From: SHYR01 sp036013055
GTDB lineage: Bacteria > Chloroflexota > Dehalococcoidia > UBA2979
DNA: 64,000 nt
NCBI GenBank assembly: GCA_036013055.1
Contig: DASCQM010000020.1
Span: 124,001 to 188,000 of the forward strand
Direction of reading: 5' to 3'
The notes under the pieces were generated by a model that saw only the letters and a list, made by a program, of their open reading frames with translations, was not told the DNA's origin and searched no databases. A program made the position numbers and the translations under genes. Positions 32,107 to 41,420 of this stretch are shown here, one piece after another; the stretch's first letter is position 1, and each line of letters starts with the position of its first letter.

Positions 32107-33075
32107 ATGAACATCCTGATCCGCACCGGCCTCACCCTGCCCTCGATCTCCGACGAGCAGGTCGCGCAGATCCAGGCGGCAGCTGGCGCGGACGCGCAGC
32201 TCACGGTCACCACGACCGCCGAGGAGGCACTCGCGGCCGCCGCTGACATCGAGGCGATGATCGGCCAGATCACGCCGGAGATCTTCGCCGCGGCCCCGAA
32301 GCTGCGCTGGGTACACGCGATCGCGTCCGGCGTCGACCACTACCTCTTCCCCGAGTTCAAGGCGAGCGACGCCGTCCTGACCGGCGAGAAGGGACTGGTC
32401 GGCAGCCACCTCGCTGATCACGCCTTCGCGCTGCTGCTCTCGCTGACGCGCGGGCTGGCGAAGGCGACGCGGCTGGGCGATGACGTCTGGGATCACCGCA
32501 TGGAGTTCCGCCGCGACAACATCGAGCTGGAGGGCCTGACGATGGGCATCGTCGGCTTCGGTGGCACGGGTCGCGCGATCGCGAAGCGGGCCGCCGCCTT
32601 CGGCATGGACTGCATCGCCGTTGATCGCGACGAGGTGACAACGACGCCCGAGATCTCCGAGGTGCGGCCGATGACCGCCTTCCACGAGCTGCTCGAAGCC
32701 TCCGATGTGGTCGCCGTCTGCTGCCCGCTCACGGACGAGACGCTCGACCTCTTCGACGACGAGGCGTTCTCCCACATGAAGCCGACGAGCATCATTGTCA
32801 ACGTCACGCGCGGCCCGATCATCAACGGCGACGCGCTGGCAACGGCGATCCGCAGCGAGCAGATCTCAGGAGCCGGTCTGGATGTGCAGCCGGAGGAGCC
32901 GCTACCGCGCGATCACGCCTTCTGGGGTCTCGACCGCATCGTCATGACGCCGCATATCGCGGGCGCGAGCCAACTCCGCGCACAGCGCAACATCGACCGC
33001 TTCTGCGACAACCTCGGCCGGCTACAGCGTGGCGAAGCGCTCGATGGTCTGATCGACAAGGAACTCGGCTTCTAG
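32107..33075 (+). CDS. D-isomer-specific 2-hydroxyacid dehydrogenase
   Basis: A 322-residue enzyme. The NAD-binding motif is GIVGFGGTGRAIAKRA. The catalytic residues are Arg in VNVTRGPIIN, Glu in GLDVQPEEPLP and His in TPHIAGAS. It interconverts 2-hydroxy and 2-oxo acids. The substrate is not predictable. It follows soxR by 36 bp on the same strand, which may be chance. Confidence 0.92.
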   Translation: MNILIRTGLTLPSISDEQVAQIQAAAGADAQLTVTTTAEEALAAAADIEAMIGQITPEIFAAAPKLRWVHAIASGVDHYLFPEFKASDAVLTGEKGLVGSHLADHAFALLLSLTRGLAKATRLGDDVWDHRMEFRRDNIELEGLTMGIVGFGGTGRAIAKRAAAFGMDCIAVDRDEVTTTPEISEVRPMTAFHELLEASDVVAVCCPLTDETLDLFDDEAFSHMKPTSIIVNVTRGPIINGDALATAIRSEQISGAGLDVQPEEPLPRDHAFWGLDRIVMTPHIAGASQLRAQRNIDRFCDNLGRLQRGEALDGLIDKELGF

Positions 33076-33083
33076 CGGCCTCG

Positions 33084-33878
33084 CTAGTGCCCCCTGAACT
33101 GCGGCGTGCGCTTCTCCATGAAGGCGTGCCGGCCCTCGATGTAGTCCTCACTGGCGAAGCACTCCTCGATCAGCCGGTCGACGAGCGCGCGGTCGCGCGT
33201 GGCCTCGTCGTTCAGCGCCTGGCCGATGGAGACGCGCACCGACTTCAGGGTCAGTGGCGCGTTCTCGGCGATCGTGCCCGCCAGCTCGCGCACGGTTGAT
33301 TCCAGCTCTTCCGCTGGCACGACACGGTTCACCAGTCCCATCCGCATCGCGTCGGCGGCGTCGAAACGTCCGCCGGTGATCAAGATCTCGCGCGCGTGCG
33401 CCGCACCGACGAGGTTGACGAGATGGTCGACGCTCTCGAACGAGTAGCCGAGGCCGAGCCGCGCTGCCGGCACGCCGAAGGTCGAGTTGTCCGACGCGAT
33501 GCGCAGGTCGGCGCGCATCGCCGTCAGCAGCCCGCCACCCATCGCGAAACCCTCGATCATCGCGATCAACGGCTTGCCGAGCTTCGCGTAGGCCGCTCCC
33601 GCCCGCGCACCGATCGCGTCGTACTCCGCGATCGCCTCCGGCGACGAGCGGCGCTCCTCGAACTCGGAGATGTCGGCACCTGAGACGAAGGCCTTACCGC
33701 CCACGCCATGCATCACGACCACGCGCACGTCATCGTCGGCGGCGAACGCGCCGAGGATCTCCGGCACCGCCTCCTGCATCTCCAGCTTCATCGCGTTGCG
33801 CTGCTCCGGGTTGTTGAACGTCATCCAGCCGATGCCGCCCTCCGTGCGCGCGAGCATCCGGTCGGTCTTCAGTTCCAT
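33084..33878 (-). CDS. Enoyl-CoA hydratase/isomerase family protein
   Basis: A 264-residue crotonase. Oxyanion-hole segments are GKAFVSGADISEFEERR and IEGFAMGGGLLTAMRADLRI. The position usually held by the first catalytic Glu (GGGxE) is Leu/Thr here, so an isomerase, thioesterase-like or other crotonase reaction is possible. The start at 33878 is the first ATG giving a normal N-terminus (MELKTDRML). The CoA-transferase on the same strand ends its own frame 62 bp upstream, suggesting one operon for CoA-thioester turnover. Confidence 0.87.
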   Translation of the reverse strand: MELKTDRMLARTEGGIGWMTFNNPEQRNAMKLEMQEAVPEILGAFAADDDVRVVVMHGVGGKAFVSGADISEFEERRSSPEAIAEYDAIGARAGAAYAKLGKPLIAMIEGFAMGGGLLTAMRADLRIASDNSTFGVPAARLGLGYSFESVDHLVNLVGAAHAREILITGGRFDAADAMRMGLVNRVVPAEELESTVRELAGTIAENAPLTLKSVRVSIGQALNDEATRDRALVDRLIEECFASEDYIEGRHAFMEKRTPQFRGH

Positions 33879-33939
33879 CAGTGCTGCCTGCCCTTGCCCT
33901 CGTCCGGTCTCTCGTGAACTCGTCCTGTACGGTGCCGTC

Positions 33940-35136
33940 CTAGATGGCGCCCTGCTCGCGCAGTGCTGCGATGCCATCGGCGTCGTAGCCGAGACCGGCG
34001 AGGATCTCGTCGGTGTGCTGCCCGATCTCGGGCGTCGGCTGTGTCACGTGGTCCGGCGAGGGCGTACGGGTGAGGTTCACCGCCTGCCCGACGACATGCG
34101 TCGCGCCGAGCGCCGGGCTCTCCATCGGGAGCGCGATGCCGAGATGCTGCACCTGCTCGTCGGCGAACGTCTCCTCGATGTTGTTGATCGGGCCGCATGG
34201 CACACCGGCCTCGTTCAGATCGTCGATCCAGTCGCTGCTCGTGCGCGTGACCGTCACCGCCTCGATTGCCTCGTGCAGCGCGTCGCGATTCTTCGAGCGC
34301 TGCCCCGCGCCGGCGTAATCCGGGTTCTCCGCGATCTCTGGCGTACCGAGCACGCCACAGAGCCGCCCGAACATCACACCGCCCGATGCGGCGATGTTGA
34401 AGTAGCCGTCCGACGACTTGTAGACGCCGGTCGGGATCGCCGTCGGATGGTTGTTGCCGGCCTGCGGTGCGATCTCGTTCGCGATCAGCCAGCGCGCCGC
34501 CTGGAAGTCGAGCATCATGATCTGCGATTCCAGCAGCGAGGTGTGGACCCACTGCCCCTCGCCGGATCGCTCGCGCTCGTAGAGCGCGATCATGATCCCC
34601 TTCGCCATCTGCAGGCCCGTTGTCAGGTCCGCGATCGCCGTGCCGACGCGCATCGGCCCCTGTCCCGGCTCGCCCGTCACGGACATCAGGCCGCCCATGC
34701 CCTGCGCGATCTGATCGACGCCGGGACGAGAGACATACGGCCCGTCCTGGCCGAAGCCCGAGATCGAGCCATAGATGATGCGCGGGTTCACGGCCTTCAC
34801 GGCCTCATAATCGATGCCGAGGCGATGCTTCACGTCCGGCCGGTAGTTCTCGATCACGATGTCGGCGGTCTCGACGAGCTTGAAGAAGATCGCCCGACCC
34901 TCGTCCGCCTTCAGATTCAGCGTGATGCTGCGCTTGTTGCGCTGGATGTTCTGGAAATCGGGCCCGTGGCGGGCGCCGCCGGCGGCCTCCGGGGCGTCCG
35001 GGTTCTCCGGTGCCTCGATCTTGATCACGTCCGCGCCCCAGTCGCCAAACTGGCGGACCGCGGTCGGGCCGGCGCGCACGCGCGTCAGGTCGAGCACGAT
35101 CAGATCGTCGAAGGGCAGGCTTCCGCTTTCGGCCAT
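33940..35136 (-). CDS. Family III CoA-transferase
   Basis: A 398-residue CaiB/BaiF enzyme. LIVLDLTRVRAGPTAVRQFG begins the fold, RNKRSITLNLKADEGR and IIYGSISGFGQDGPY follow, and GTAIADLTTGLQMAKGI contains the catalytic Asp expected to form the acyl-anhydride intermediate. Formyl-CoA or succinyl-CoA transferase-like activity is likely; the acid is unknown. The ATG at 35136 is preceded by GAGGAGCG. It is upstream of the crotonase on the same strand. Confidence 0.92.
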   Translation of the reverse strand: MAESGSLPFDDLIVLDLTRVRAGPTAVRQFGDWGADVIKIEAPENPDAPEAAGGARHGPDFQNIQRNKRSITLNLKADEGRAIFFKLVETADIVIENYRPDVKHRLGIDYEAVKAVNPRIIYGSISGFGQDGPYVSRPGVDQIAQGMGGLMSVTGEPGQGPMRVGTAIADLTTGLQMAKGIMIALYERERSGEGQWVHTSLLESQIMMLDFQAARWLIANEIAPQAGNNHPTAIPTGVYKSSDGYFNIAASGGVMFGRLCGVLGTPEIAENPDYAGAGQRSKNRDALHEAIEAVTVTRTSSDWIDDLNEAGVPCGPINNIEETFADEQVQHLGIALPMESPALGATHVVGQAVNLTRTPSPDHVTQPTPEIGQHTDEILAGLGYDADGIAALREQGAI

Positions 35137-35237
35137 GGGTCGCTCCTCAGCTCGCGCCACCCGACCGCGAATCGCGCGGGCAGCCCGGCGATGATAGCCG
35201 CTCCCACACCGCGCCGGGTCGCCCGGGTCGCCCCGTC

Positions 35238-36530
35238 ATGCGGCAGATGCGACGATGCGCCAGCATCGACGGAGGCGTCCTGAGCGCGAATCTACCCGAC
35301 GAGTCTGCGGCGGCAGACGTCCGCCCGTGGGCGGCATTCGAGTTTCGCGACTACCGTCTGCTCTGGCTCGCCTCGCTCGGCTCGTTCAGCACGCGCCAGC
35401 TCCGCATCCTCGTCACCGGCGTCTGGCTCTTCGAGGAGACCGGCTCCGCCGAACAGGTCGGGCTGCTCGGCGGCGTCCAGCTACTGATGCAGCTCCCCTC
35501 GCTGCTCTACGGCGGCACGCTTGCCGACCGCGTCGACCGCAAGCGGCTGATGGCGGGGATGGAGGCGATCACCTTCGTCATGGTCACGGGGCTCGCGCTG
35601 CTCGCGCTCGGCGGTCAGCTCCGGCCGCTGCATATCTACCTCGCGACCGCAGTCACCGCCGTCAGCGCCGTGCTCGGCCAGCCCGCGCGCGTGGCGCTGA
35701 CGCCGATGGTCGTGCCGCGGACGCACATCCTGCAGGCCGTGACCACGAACAACGTGATGCAGCAGGTCGCCGCCGTGATCGCGCCCCTGCTCTTCGCGCT
35801 CGTCGCCGCCACGCTCGGCCTCACCGCCGCCTTCGTCGCCACGGCGATCGTCGGCGGTCCGAGCGTGCTGCTGCCGCTGATGATCCGCACGAACGGCCGG
35901 CCCGAGACGACGGGCGAGCGACGCTCGATGATGCGCGAGACGTGGGAGGGGCTGCGCTTCGTGCGCGGGCACGCCCTGCTGCCCGGCATCTACGCGCTCG
36001 ATGTCGGCGTCACCGTCGTCACCTTCTACCGCCAGATCCTGCCGGTGCTCGCGTTCCAGCTCTTCGGCGGGGGTGCGACGGCCGTCGGCATCCTCACCGC
36101 CTCGAACTCGGTTGGTGCGATCGCCGGCGGCATCCTCGTGCTCTTCCTCGCGCGCTACCCGGCGAAGGGCATGCTCGTGCTCTACGCGACGTTCATCTAC
36201 GGCGCGCTGATCCTCGTCTTCGGCTTCAGCACCTCGCTGATCGCCGGCACGATCGTGATCGCCGGGCTCGGGGCCGCCGACGCCGTCACCGTGACCGTTC
36301 GCCAGGCGACGGTGCAACTGACGACGCCCGATCAGATGCTCGGGCGCGCCAGCAGCGTGCAGTCGGCGGCGGCACAGACAGCGAATAACGTCGGCACGCT
36401 CGAGGTCGGGCTGATGTCCGGCGCCATTGGCGCGCGCGCCACGATGCTCGTGGGCGGTGCGATCGCGCTCGCTGCCACGACCGCGATCTGGCGCGCGATC
36501 CCGGCGATCCGCGACTACCGTTACCCGTAG
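35238..36530 (+). CDS. MFS exporter, EntS-like
   Basis: About 430 residues with eleven to twelve helices. YGGTLADRVDRKRLMAGMEA is the MFS loop 2-3 motif, and the overall pattern resembles the MFS_3 (EntS-type) group that exports siderophores or drugs. The start is uncertain. An ATG at 35238 is listed here, but GGAGG at 35271-35275 is better placed for a CTG at 35280, which would give a protein 14 residues shorter. It is divergent from the CoA-transferase. Confidence 0.85.
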   Translation: MRQMRRCASIDGGVLSANLPDESAAADVRPWAAFEFRDYRLLWLASLGSFSTRQLRILVTGVWLFEETGSAEQVGLLGGVQLLMQLPSLLYGGTLADRVDRKRLMAGMEAITFVMVTGLALLALGGQLRPLHIYLATAVTAVSAVLGQPARVALTPMVVPRTHILQAVTTNNVMQQVAAVIAPLLFALVAATLGLTAAFVATAIVGGPSVLLPLMIRTNGRPETTGERRSMMRETWEGLRFVRGHALLPGIYALDVGVTVVTFYRQILPVLAFQLFGGGATAVGILTASNSVGAIAGGILVLFLARYPAKGMLVLYATFIYGALILVFGFSTSLIAGTIVIAGLGAADAVTVTVRQATVQLTTPDQMLGRASSVQSAAAQTANNVGTLEVGLMSGAIGARATMLVGGAIALAATTAIWRAIPAIRDYRYP

Positions 36531-36620
36531 TCGAGGCCTGCAACCGATACGCTCGCTGTCATCGACGCTCGAAGCTCGCTAGACTCCGCACGATCGCAGC
36601 GCAGCATCAGGAGTACGCCC

Positions 36621-37829
36621 ATGCCACTACCACTCGAAGGCTATCGAATCCTCGAGGTGACGATGTGGCAGCAGGGAACCGCCGCGACCGCGCAACTCGC
36701 CGACATGGGCGCGGAGGTGATCAAGATCGAGGCGTACTCGAACCCCGACCCCGGTCGCGGTCTCGGTGCGCTGGCACCCAACGACGCGCCCTTCAACGCC
36801 TACTTCGACACCCTCAACCGCGGCAAGAAGTCGATCACGCTCGAACTGCGCACCGAGCAGGGCATGGAGATCTTCTGGAAGCTGGCCGAAAGTTCCGATG
36901 TCTTCCACAACAACCTGCGCGGTGGCGCGATGGAGCGCCTCGGCATCACCTACGAGACGCTGACCGAGCGCAACCCGGACATCATCTACTCCTCAGCCAG
37001 CGGCTGGGGCCACCTCGGCCCTGAGCGCCACGTCGGAGCGATGGACACGCTGGCGCAGGCGCGCGGCGGCTTCATGTCGGTCACCGGCGAGGGGCCCGAC
37101 AGCCAGCCTCAGCCCGCCGGATTCCCGCAGGCCGACCACGTGGGCGCCGTGATCTCGGGCTACGGCATCGCGCTCGCGCTGCTCGGCCGCGAGCGCTTCG
37201 GCGAGGGGCAGGAGGTCAACACCTCGCTCTACGGCTCGCAGATGTGCATCCAGACGTTTGGCATCACCGCCGCGATCTGGAACGGCGAGTCGCGCGGCCC
37301 GACCCGCCGCCAGGATCGCAGCCCAACGTGGACGCACTACGAGGCCGGCGACGGCAAGTGGTTCATGATCGGCGCGCTCCCCCCGGATAAGTGGTGGCCG
37401 CAGATCTGCGAAGTGATCGGCGCGCCGGAACTGGCGCAGGGCAAGTACGCGACGGCCGCCGATCGACTCCCGATCCACGCCGAGGTCGTCGAGCAGGTCG
37501 ATGCGATATTCCAGACGAAGACGCGCGACGAATGGATGGAGCTCTTCCACGCGAACAACGTGCTCGCGCAGCCGGTGCTCGACTACATCGAGATCGGCCA
37601 GGATGAGCAGGCGTGGGCCAACGGCTACCTGGTGAACGTGAAGGACGACGAGGGACGCGACTGGCCGGTCGTCGGCTCCCCGGTCAACCTCTCCAAGACC
37701 CCTGCAAAGATCGAGAAGCTGGGACCGCAGTTCGGCGAGCACACCGAGGAGCTACTGCTCGGCGCCGGCTATTCGTGGGACGACATCTCCGCGTTCCGTG
37801 ACGCGGGTGCCTTCGGCGAGCCCGCCTAG
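36621..37829 (+). CDS. Family III CoA-transferase
   Basis: A 402-residue CaiB/BaiF protein. RILEVTMWQQGTAATAQLAD replaces the more usual opening with its Gly-Pro, so the CoA pocket may differ. NRGKKSITLELRTEQG and IIYSSASGWGHLGPE are standard, and the Asp in PQADHVGAVISGYGIAL is the likely catalytic residue. AGGAG precedes the ATG. It forms no evident operon with its neighbours. Confidence 0.9.
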   Translation: MPLPLEGYRILEVTMWQQGTAATAQLADMGAEVIKIEAYSNPDPGRGLGALAPNDAPFNAYFDTLNRGKKSITLELRTEQGMEIFWKLAESSDVFHNNLRGGAMERLGITYETLTERNPDIIYSSASGWGHLGPERHVGAMDTLAQARGGFMSVTGEGPDSQPQPAGFPQADHVGAVISGYGIALALLGRERFGEGQEVNTSLYGSQMCIQTFGITAAIWNGESRGPTRRQDRSPTWTHYEAGDGKWFMIGALPPDKWWPQICEVIGAPELAQGKYATAADRLPIHAEVVEQVDAIFQTKTRDEWMELFHANNVLAQPVLDYIEIGQDEQAWANGYLVNVKDDEGRDWPVVGSPVNLSKTPAKIEKLGPQFGEHTEELLLGAGYSWDDISAFRDAGAFGEPA

Positions 37830-38041
37830 ACCGTTCGCTACCGCTGATCGCTTCAGCCTCTGCCGGCGACACGCGCAAACCTGCGTCGTCTCGCCGCGCA
37901 TTCGCAGCCCCTTCCGCCAGATCCGCGGGGCGCTGTTGAAACGTCCACGCCACGTCGAAGATCAGGGAGAACCCGTGGTTGATCAGGCGGCAGACCCCTG
38001 CCGCTCGCTTCGATCTACCCGCGAGATGGATGGAACGACCG

Positions 38042-38416
38042 ATGAGCCGGAGTCTGCCCGCCAAGTTCCTCAGCGTGCTCGCCGTACCGCTGCTCGTCGC
38101 GCTTGCGACGTACGCATTCACGGCCAGCAACACCGTCCCCACGTCCGCCGCCGGTGAGGGTGCCAACACGATCAGTGGCTACACCGTGACCAACGTCGAC
38201 TACACGCTGAATGCGTCAAACCCCGCCAACGTCGATAAGGTCGAATTCGACCTCGGTGCCGCGCCCCCGGCCTCGGCCGACGTGAAGGCGAAGCTCGTTG
38301 CCTCGGGATCGACCTGGTACGCCTGCACGATCAGCGCCAGCACCCACGCCACCTGCACCACCAGCGGAGCCACTGTCGCAACCGTGGATCAGCTCAGCGT
38401 GGTCGTCGCGGACTAG
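38042..38416 (+). CDS. Small secreted protein with SipW-type signal (TasA/CalY-like)
   Basis: A 124-residue exported protein. The signal helix is FLSVLAVPLLVALATYAFTA, followed by SNTVPTSAAGEGANTISGYT, which resembles the region after SipW-type signals. The mature part looks like a small beta domain with one Cys pair (YACTISASTHATCTT). It is followed after 73 bp by a signal peptidase, and the RTX protein at the end of the module shares the AFTASN(T/S)V segment. I infer that it is a cell-surface or fibre protein processed by that peptidase. The start at 38042 has only a weak ribosome-binding site. Confidence 0.68.
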   Translation: MSRSLPAKFLSVLAVPLLVALATYAFTASNTVPTSAAGEGANTISGYTVTNVDYTLNASNPANVDKVEFDLGAAPPASADVKAKLVASGSTWYACTISASTHATCTTSGATVATVDQLSVVVAD

Positions 38417-38489
38417 CGCCGCCCGCGCCAGTCGGCCGTAGCAAGAGCCCAACGAGGACCGGCCAGCGACAACAGAGACGGAACGAGCC

Positions 38490-40276
38490 GTGAAACGAAC
38501 CAGGGTCAGGGTGATCGGCGCGACCGTACTGCTCACCACCGCCCTCTTCTGGTTCGCGTTCGCGCCCAACAGCTCTACGGCCCCGTCACCTACATCAGCA
38601 TCGTCGGCGTCAGCATGGAGCCGGATCTGCAGCAGGGCGATCTGACGGTGCTCCGCGCGCGGGACGAATACCGCATAGGCGACGCCGTCGCCTACCACAA
38701 CGCCGCCGTCGGCAAGGTCGTGCTGCATCGCGTCATCGATGTCACCGCAAACGGATTCGTGCTACGCGGCGACAACAACGCGTGGACTGACAGCTACGAA
38801 CCGACCGCCGATGAGGTGATCGGCCGGCTCTGGATCACGCTCCCCGGATGGGGTGCCCGCCTGCGCTGGATCACCGACCCGCAGCACGCCGCGATCGTGA
38901 GTGCCGTGCTCGTCGCAATCACGATGGGCGGCGGATCGGCTGGCCTTGCCGCGCGACGTCACCGTCGAAAGCCCGTCACAGGCAGTCAGACCCCGGCCGG
39001 CGATCCGGCATTCGGCTCGCTGCTCGGACCGAACGGCCAGGCGCTACTCGGCTCGACCGTGCTGCTTGCGGCCGGTCTCGCCGCGCTCGCGATCGTCGGC
39101 TACCGCTCACCCACGACAACCGTCGCGCCACAATCGGTGCCGTACGAGCAGCACACCGCGTTCAGCTACGGCTCATCGGTCAGCGCCAGCGGCGTCTACG
39201 ACGGCGCGGAGGCGCGCACCGGACAGCCGGTGTTCACCAGCGTCTCCACGCTCGTCGACATCGACTTCCAGTACGACTTCGCGACCGAGGCGGTGGCGAA
39301 CATCGGCGGCGTGATCGCACTCGACGTCGAAGTCTCCGACATCCGCGGCTGGAGCCGCACGTTCGACCTCTCGCCGCCGGCGTCGTTCAGCGGCCCCACC
39401 GCGGGCGTGCGCGGGCAGCTCGATCTCGCTGCGGTGCAGGCGCTGATCGACGAGCTGGAGGCCGCCACCGGGCTGCGCCGGGACTCGTACGCGGTCACGG
39501 CGAGCGCCGCGATCGAGGTCAGCGGAACCGTCGCGGGAGCGTCGATCTCGGATCAGTTCCGCATCCCGCTCGAATTCCAGATGGACTCGATTCAGCTCTA
39601 CTTCTCCCCGACCTCGGGCACCGTCGAGGAAGGCATCAGCAACGCGCTCACCGCGACGCGCAGCGCACGTGTCGATGTGATGACCACGCAGCCCGCCACC
39701 TACTCCGTACTCGGCCGCAGCTACCGCGTCACCGCCGTCCGCACCGCCGCGCTCGTCGGCTCGATGCTGGCGACGCTCGCAGCCGCAGCCATCGCGGCGC
39801 TGATGGTGCTGGCGCACCGTGGCAGCGAACCCGCGCGCATCCAGGCGCGCTACGGGCCGTTGCTCGTCGATGGCAGCGCCGACGCCGCTAGCGGCACGCG
39901 CGTCGTCGAACTCGGCACGATCGACGACCTCGTGCGCATCGCCGAGCGCGAGCAGCGGTTGATCGTGCATGCCGTGGTGGGACCGGTTCACAACTACGAG
40001 GTACGCGATGGCGAGACGCTCTACCGCTATCGCACCACGACCGGCACCAGCTTCAGCACGCGCCACCCGGCCGGCGAACCCGGCGACAAGCCTGCGAGCG
40101 AATCGCCTCCCGCAGCGCCTGCGGTGCCGGCAGCCGATGCCCCAGTCGCGGACGCACCGCGCCGAGACCGCCGCGTTGCCCACCAGGACCGCCGAGCCTC
40201 CGGGGAAGGCGACCGCCGCGTCTCCGGGACCGCCGATCGGCGGGGTGGTGCCGGCGATGAACACGCACCGGCATGA
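38490..40276 (+). CDS. ER-type (SipW-like) signal peptidase I fused to an extracytoplasmic DUF5305-like domain, with a frameshift
   Basis: The N-terminal membrane helix (RVRVIGATVLLTTALFWFAF) is read from a GTG at 38490. The catalytic part (QLYGPVTYISIVGVSMEPDL) is read in the -1 frame, so one base appears missing near 38565-38572, probably in the CCC run. The catalytic Ser lies in GVSMEP and the general base is His in VVLHRVIDV, as in SipW and eukaryotic Sec11 rather than Lys-type bacterial enzymes; GDNNAWTD supplies the Asp. After a second helix, residues equivalent to ~39,000-39,840 form a large beta-rich outer domain resembling DUF5305 of haloarchaea, then a helix and a long cytoplasmic tail. 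A start at the 38615 ATG would drop the nucleophile. Confidence 0.78.
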
Positions 40277-40776
40277 CCCGACGGCGGTGGATTGGCGTCT
40301 CCCTGTCGGTGCTCTTCGTGGTCACGACGATCACGATCAACAGTGCGTTCACCGCCTCGAACAGCGTCGCTGTCAGCGGTGCCGGCCTCTTCGCGCAGAG
40401 CATCGACGCGAACGCCCTCAAGCCGGCGACGTGCGGCGGACTCAATCTCACCAGCATCGTCGCGGGCGACGGCGACCTCAGCGGGTCGAACTCGGGCGAC
40501 CTGATAGTCGGCGGGCCCTCAGCACAGAGCATCAGTGGTGCCGGTGGCAACGACTGCATCCTCGGCGGTGCGGGCGATGACAACATCGACGGCGGCAACG
40601 GCAACGACGTCATCTTTGGCGCTGCCGGGGCGGACACGCTCACCGGCGGCAACGGCAACGACTCGCTTTACGGCGGAGACGGCGACGACAGCCTCGATGG
40701 TGGAAAACGCACCGATCTGTGCTTCGGTGAGTCCGGGACAGACTCGTTTGCCGGCTGTGAGACAGAATCGCCGTAA
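40273..40776 (+). CDS. Secreted RTX calcium-binding repeat protein with SipW-type signal
   Basis: A 167-residue protein. Signal helix ~7-25, then NSAFTASNSVAVSGAG, similar to the small secreted protein at 38042. Residues ~75-155 hold RTX nonapeptide repeats of the GGxGxDxxx type (GGAGDDNIDGGNGNDVIF, GGNGNDSLYGGDGDDSLDG), which fold into a calcium-binding beta roll outside the cell. Cys54 and a late Cys pair flank the repeats. Its ATG overlaps the peptidase stop (ATGA). It is likely a substrate of that peptidase. Confidence 0.85.
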   Translation: MTRRRWIGVSLSVLFVVTTITINSAFTASNSVAVSGAGLFAQSIDANALKPATCGGLNLTSIVAGDGDLSGSNSGDLIVGGPSAQSISGAGGNDCILGGAGDDNIDGGNGNDVIFGAAGADTLTGGNGNDSLYGGDGDDSLDGGKRTDLCFGESGTDSFAGCETESP

Positions 40777-40914
40777 ATTCAGTAGCGCCCGATCGCACGC
40801 TCGTCGACACGAACTGTCACGCGAATGTGATGGCCAACTTTCTGACGCGTCACTACCTTGAATCGTGCGCGGATACTCCACCGGAGTGCTGCAACACTCA
40901 ATCAGGAGAAATTC

Positions 40915-41346
40915 GTGGCACTTTCAGAGCGCGTCCCCCACAACATCCCCACCCGACGCAGTGCGTCACCTGACGTTCCCGACTCGTCAGAGACGCTGGG
41001 GCACGTACTGGTCATCCACCCGAACGGCGAGGAGTCCCTGGCCGTGATGACCTTCCGGCCGCTCTCGCTTGGCAGCTCAGAGCAACTGGCCGATGTCGTG
41101 CTGGGCGATGAGGGCTTCCAGCCGATCCACGTGCGCATCACATCTGATCACATCAACGAATTCCGTGTTCACGGCCTCGCCGGTCCCTCGCTGAGGCCGC
41201 TCGCCACCAACGTTCCACAGCCCGACCAGTTCACGATCGTCAATGCCGGCGATGAGATTAACCTCCCCGGCCTCCACGGCGACTACAGAATTCGCTTCCT
41301 CGCCGCAGACGCCCTTGCAGACGTGGAGCCCTCAACCGGGGACTAG
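40915..41346 (+). CDS. Hypothetical protein with FHA-like segment
   Basis: A 143-residue soluble protein. FRPLSLGSSEQLADVVLGDE followed by FQPIHVRIT resembles the start of a forkhead-associated domain (RxxLGxxxxxDIxLxxxxxSxxHxxI), and GDEINLPGLHGDYRIRFL resembles its last strands. The conserved phospho-Thr-binding Arg and Ser are not obvious, so this is a weak assignment. The GTG start follows AGGAG with a six-base spacer. It lies between the SipW module and the LexA-controlled cassette. Confidence 0.6.
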   Translation: MALSERVPHNIPTRRSASPDVPDSSETLGHVLVIHPNGEESLAVMTFRPLSLGSSEQLADVVLGDEGFQPIHVRITSDHINEFRVHGLAGPSLRPLATNVPQPDQFTIVNAGDEINLPGLHGDYRIRFLAADALADVEPSTGD

Positions 41347-41367
41347 CCCCCGTCCCTTGCCCCGCAC

Positions 41368-41397
41368 TTGACTTAGAACGTCTGTTCTAATTACTAT
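41368..41397 (+). promoter_or_regulatory. SOS promoter with a LexA box between the -35 and -10
   Basis: TTGACT (41368-41373) and TACTAT (41392-41397) are 18 bp apart. Overlapping the spacer is the perfect palindrome TTAGAACGTCTGTTCTAA (41373-41390), which contains GAAC-N4-GTTC, the LexA/DinR box of Gram-positive type. LexA bound here would exclude RNA polymerase. It controls the ImuB-like/DnaE2 cassette that starts at 41421. Confidence 0.85.
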
Positions 41398-41420
41398 CCC
41401 CGCACCTCTCGGCGGGGGTA

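Noticed and set aside
38490..38620. Programmed -1 ribosomal frameshifting in the signal peptidase
   Set aside because: No X-XXY-YYZ slippery heptamer is present at the junction (GCG CCC AAC), so a missing base explains it better.
40540..40720. Tandem repeats that could suggest a CRISPR or minisatellite
   Set aside because: They encode RTX nonapeptides in frame with no fixed-length spacers.
40858..40890. TTGAAT as a promoter for the FHA-like gene
   Set aside because: No -10 box at a usable distance.
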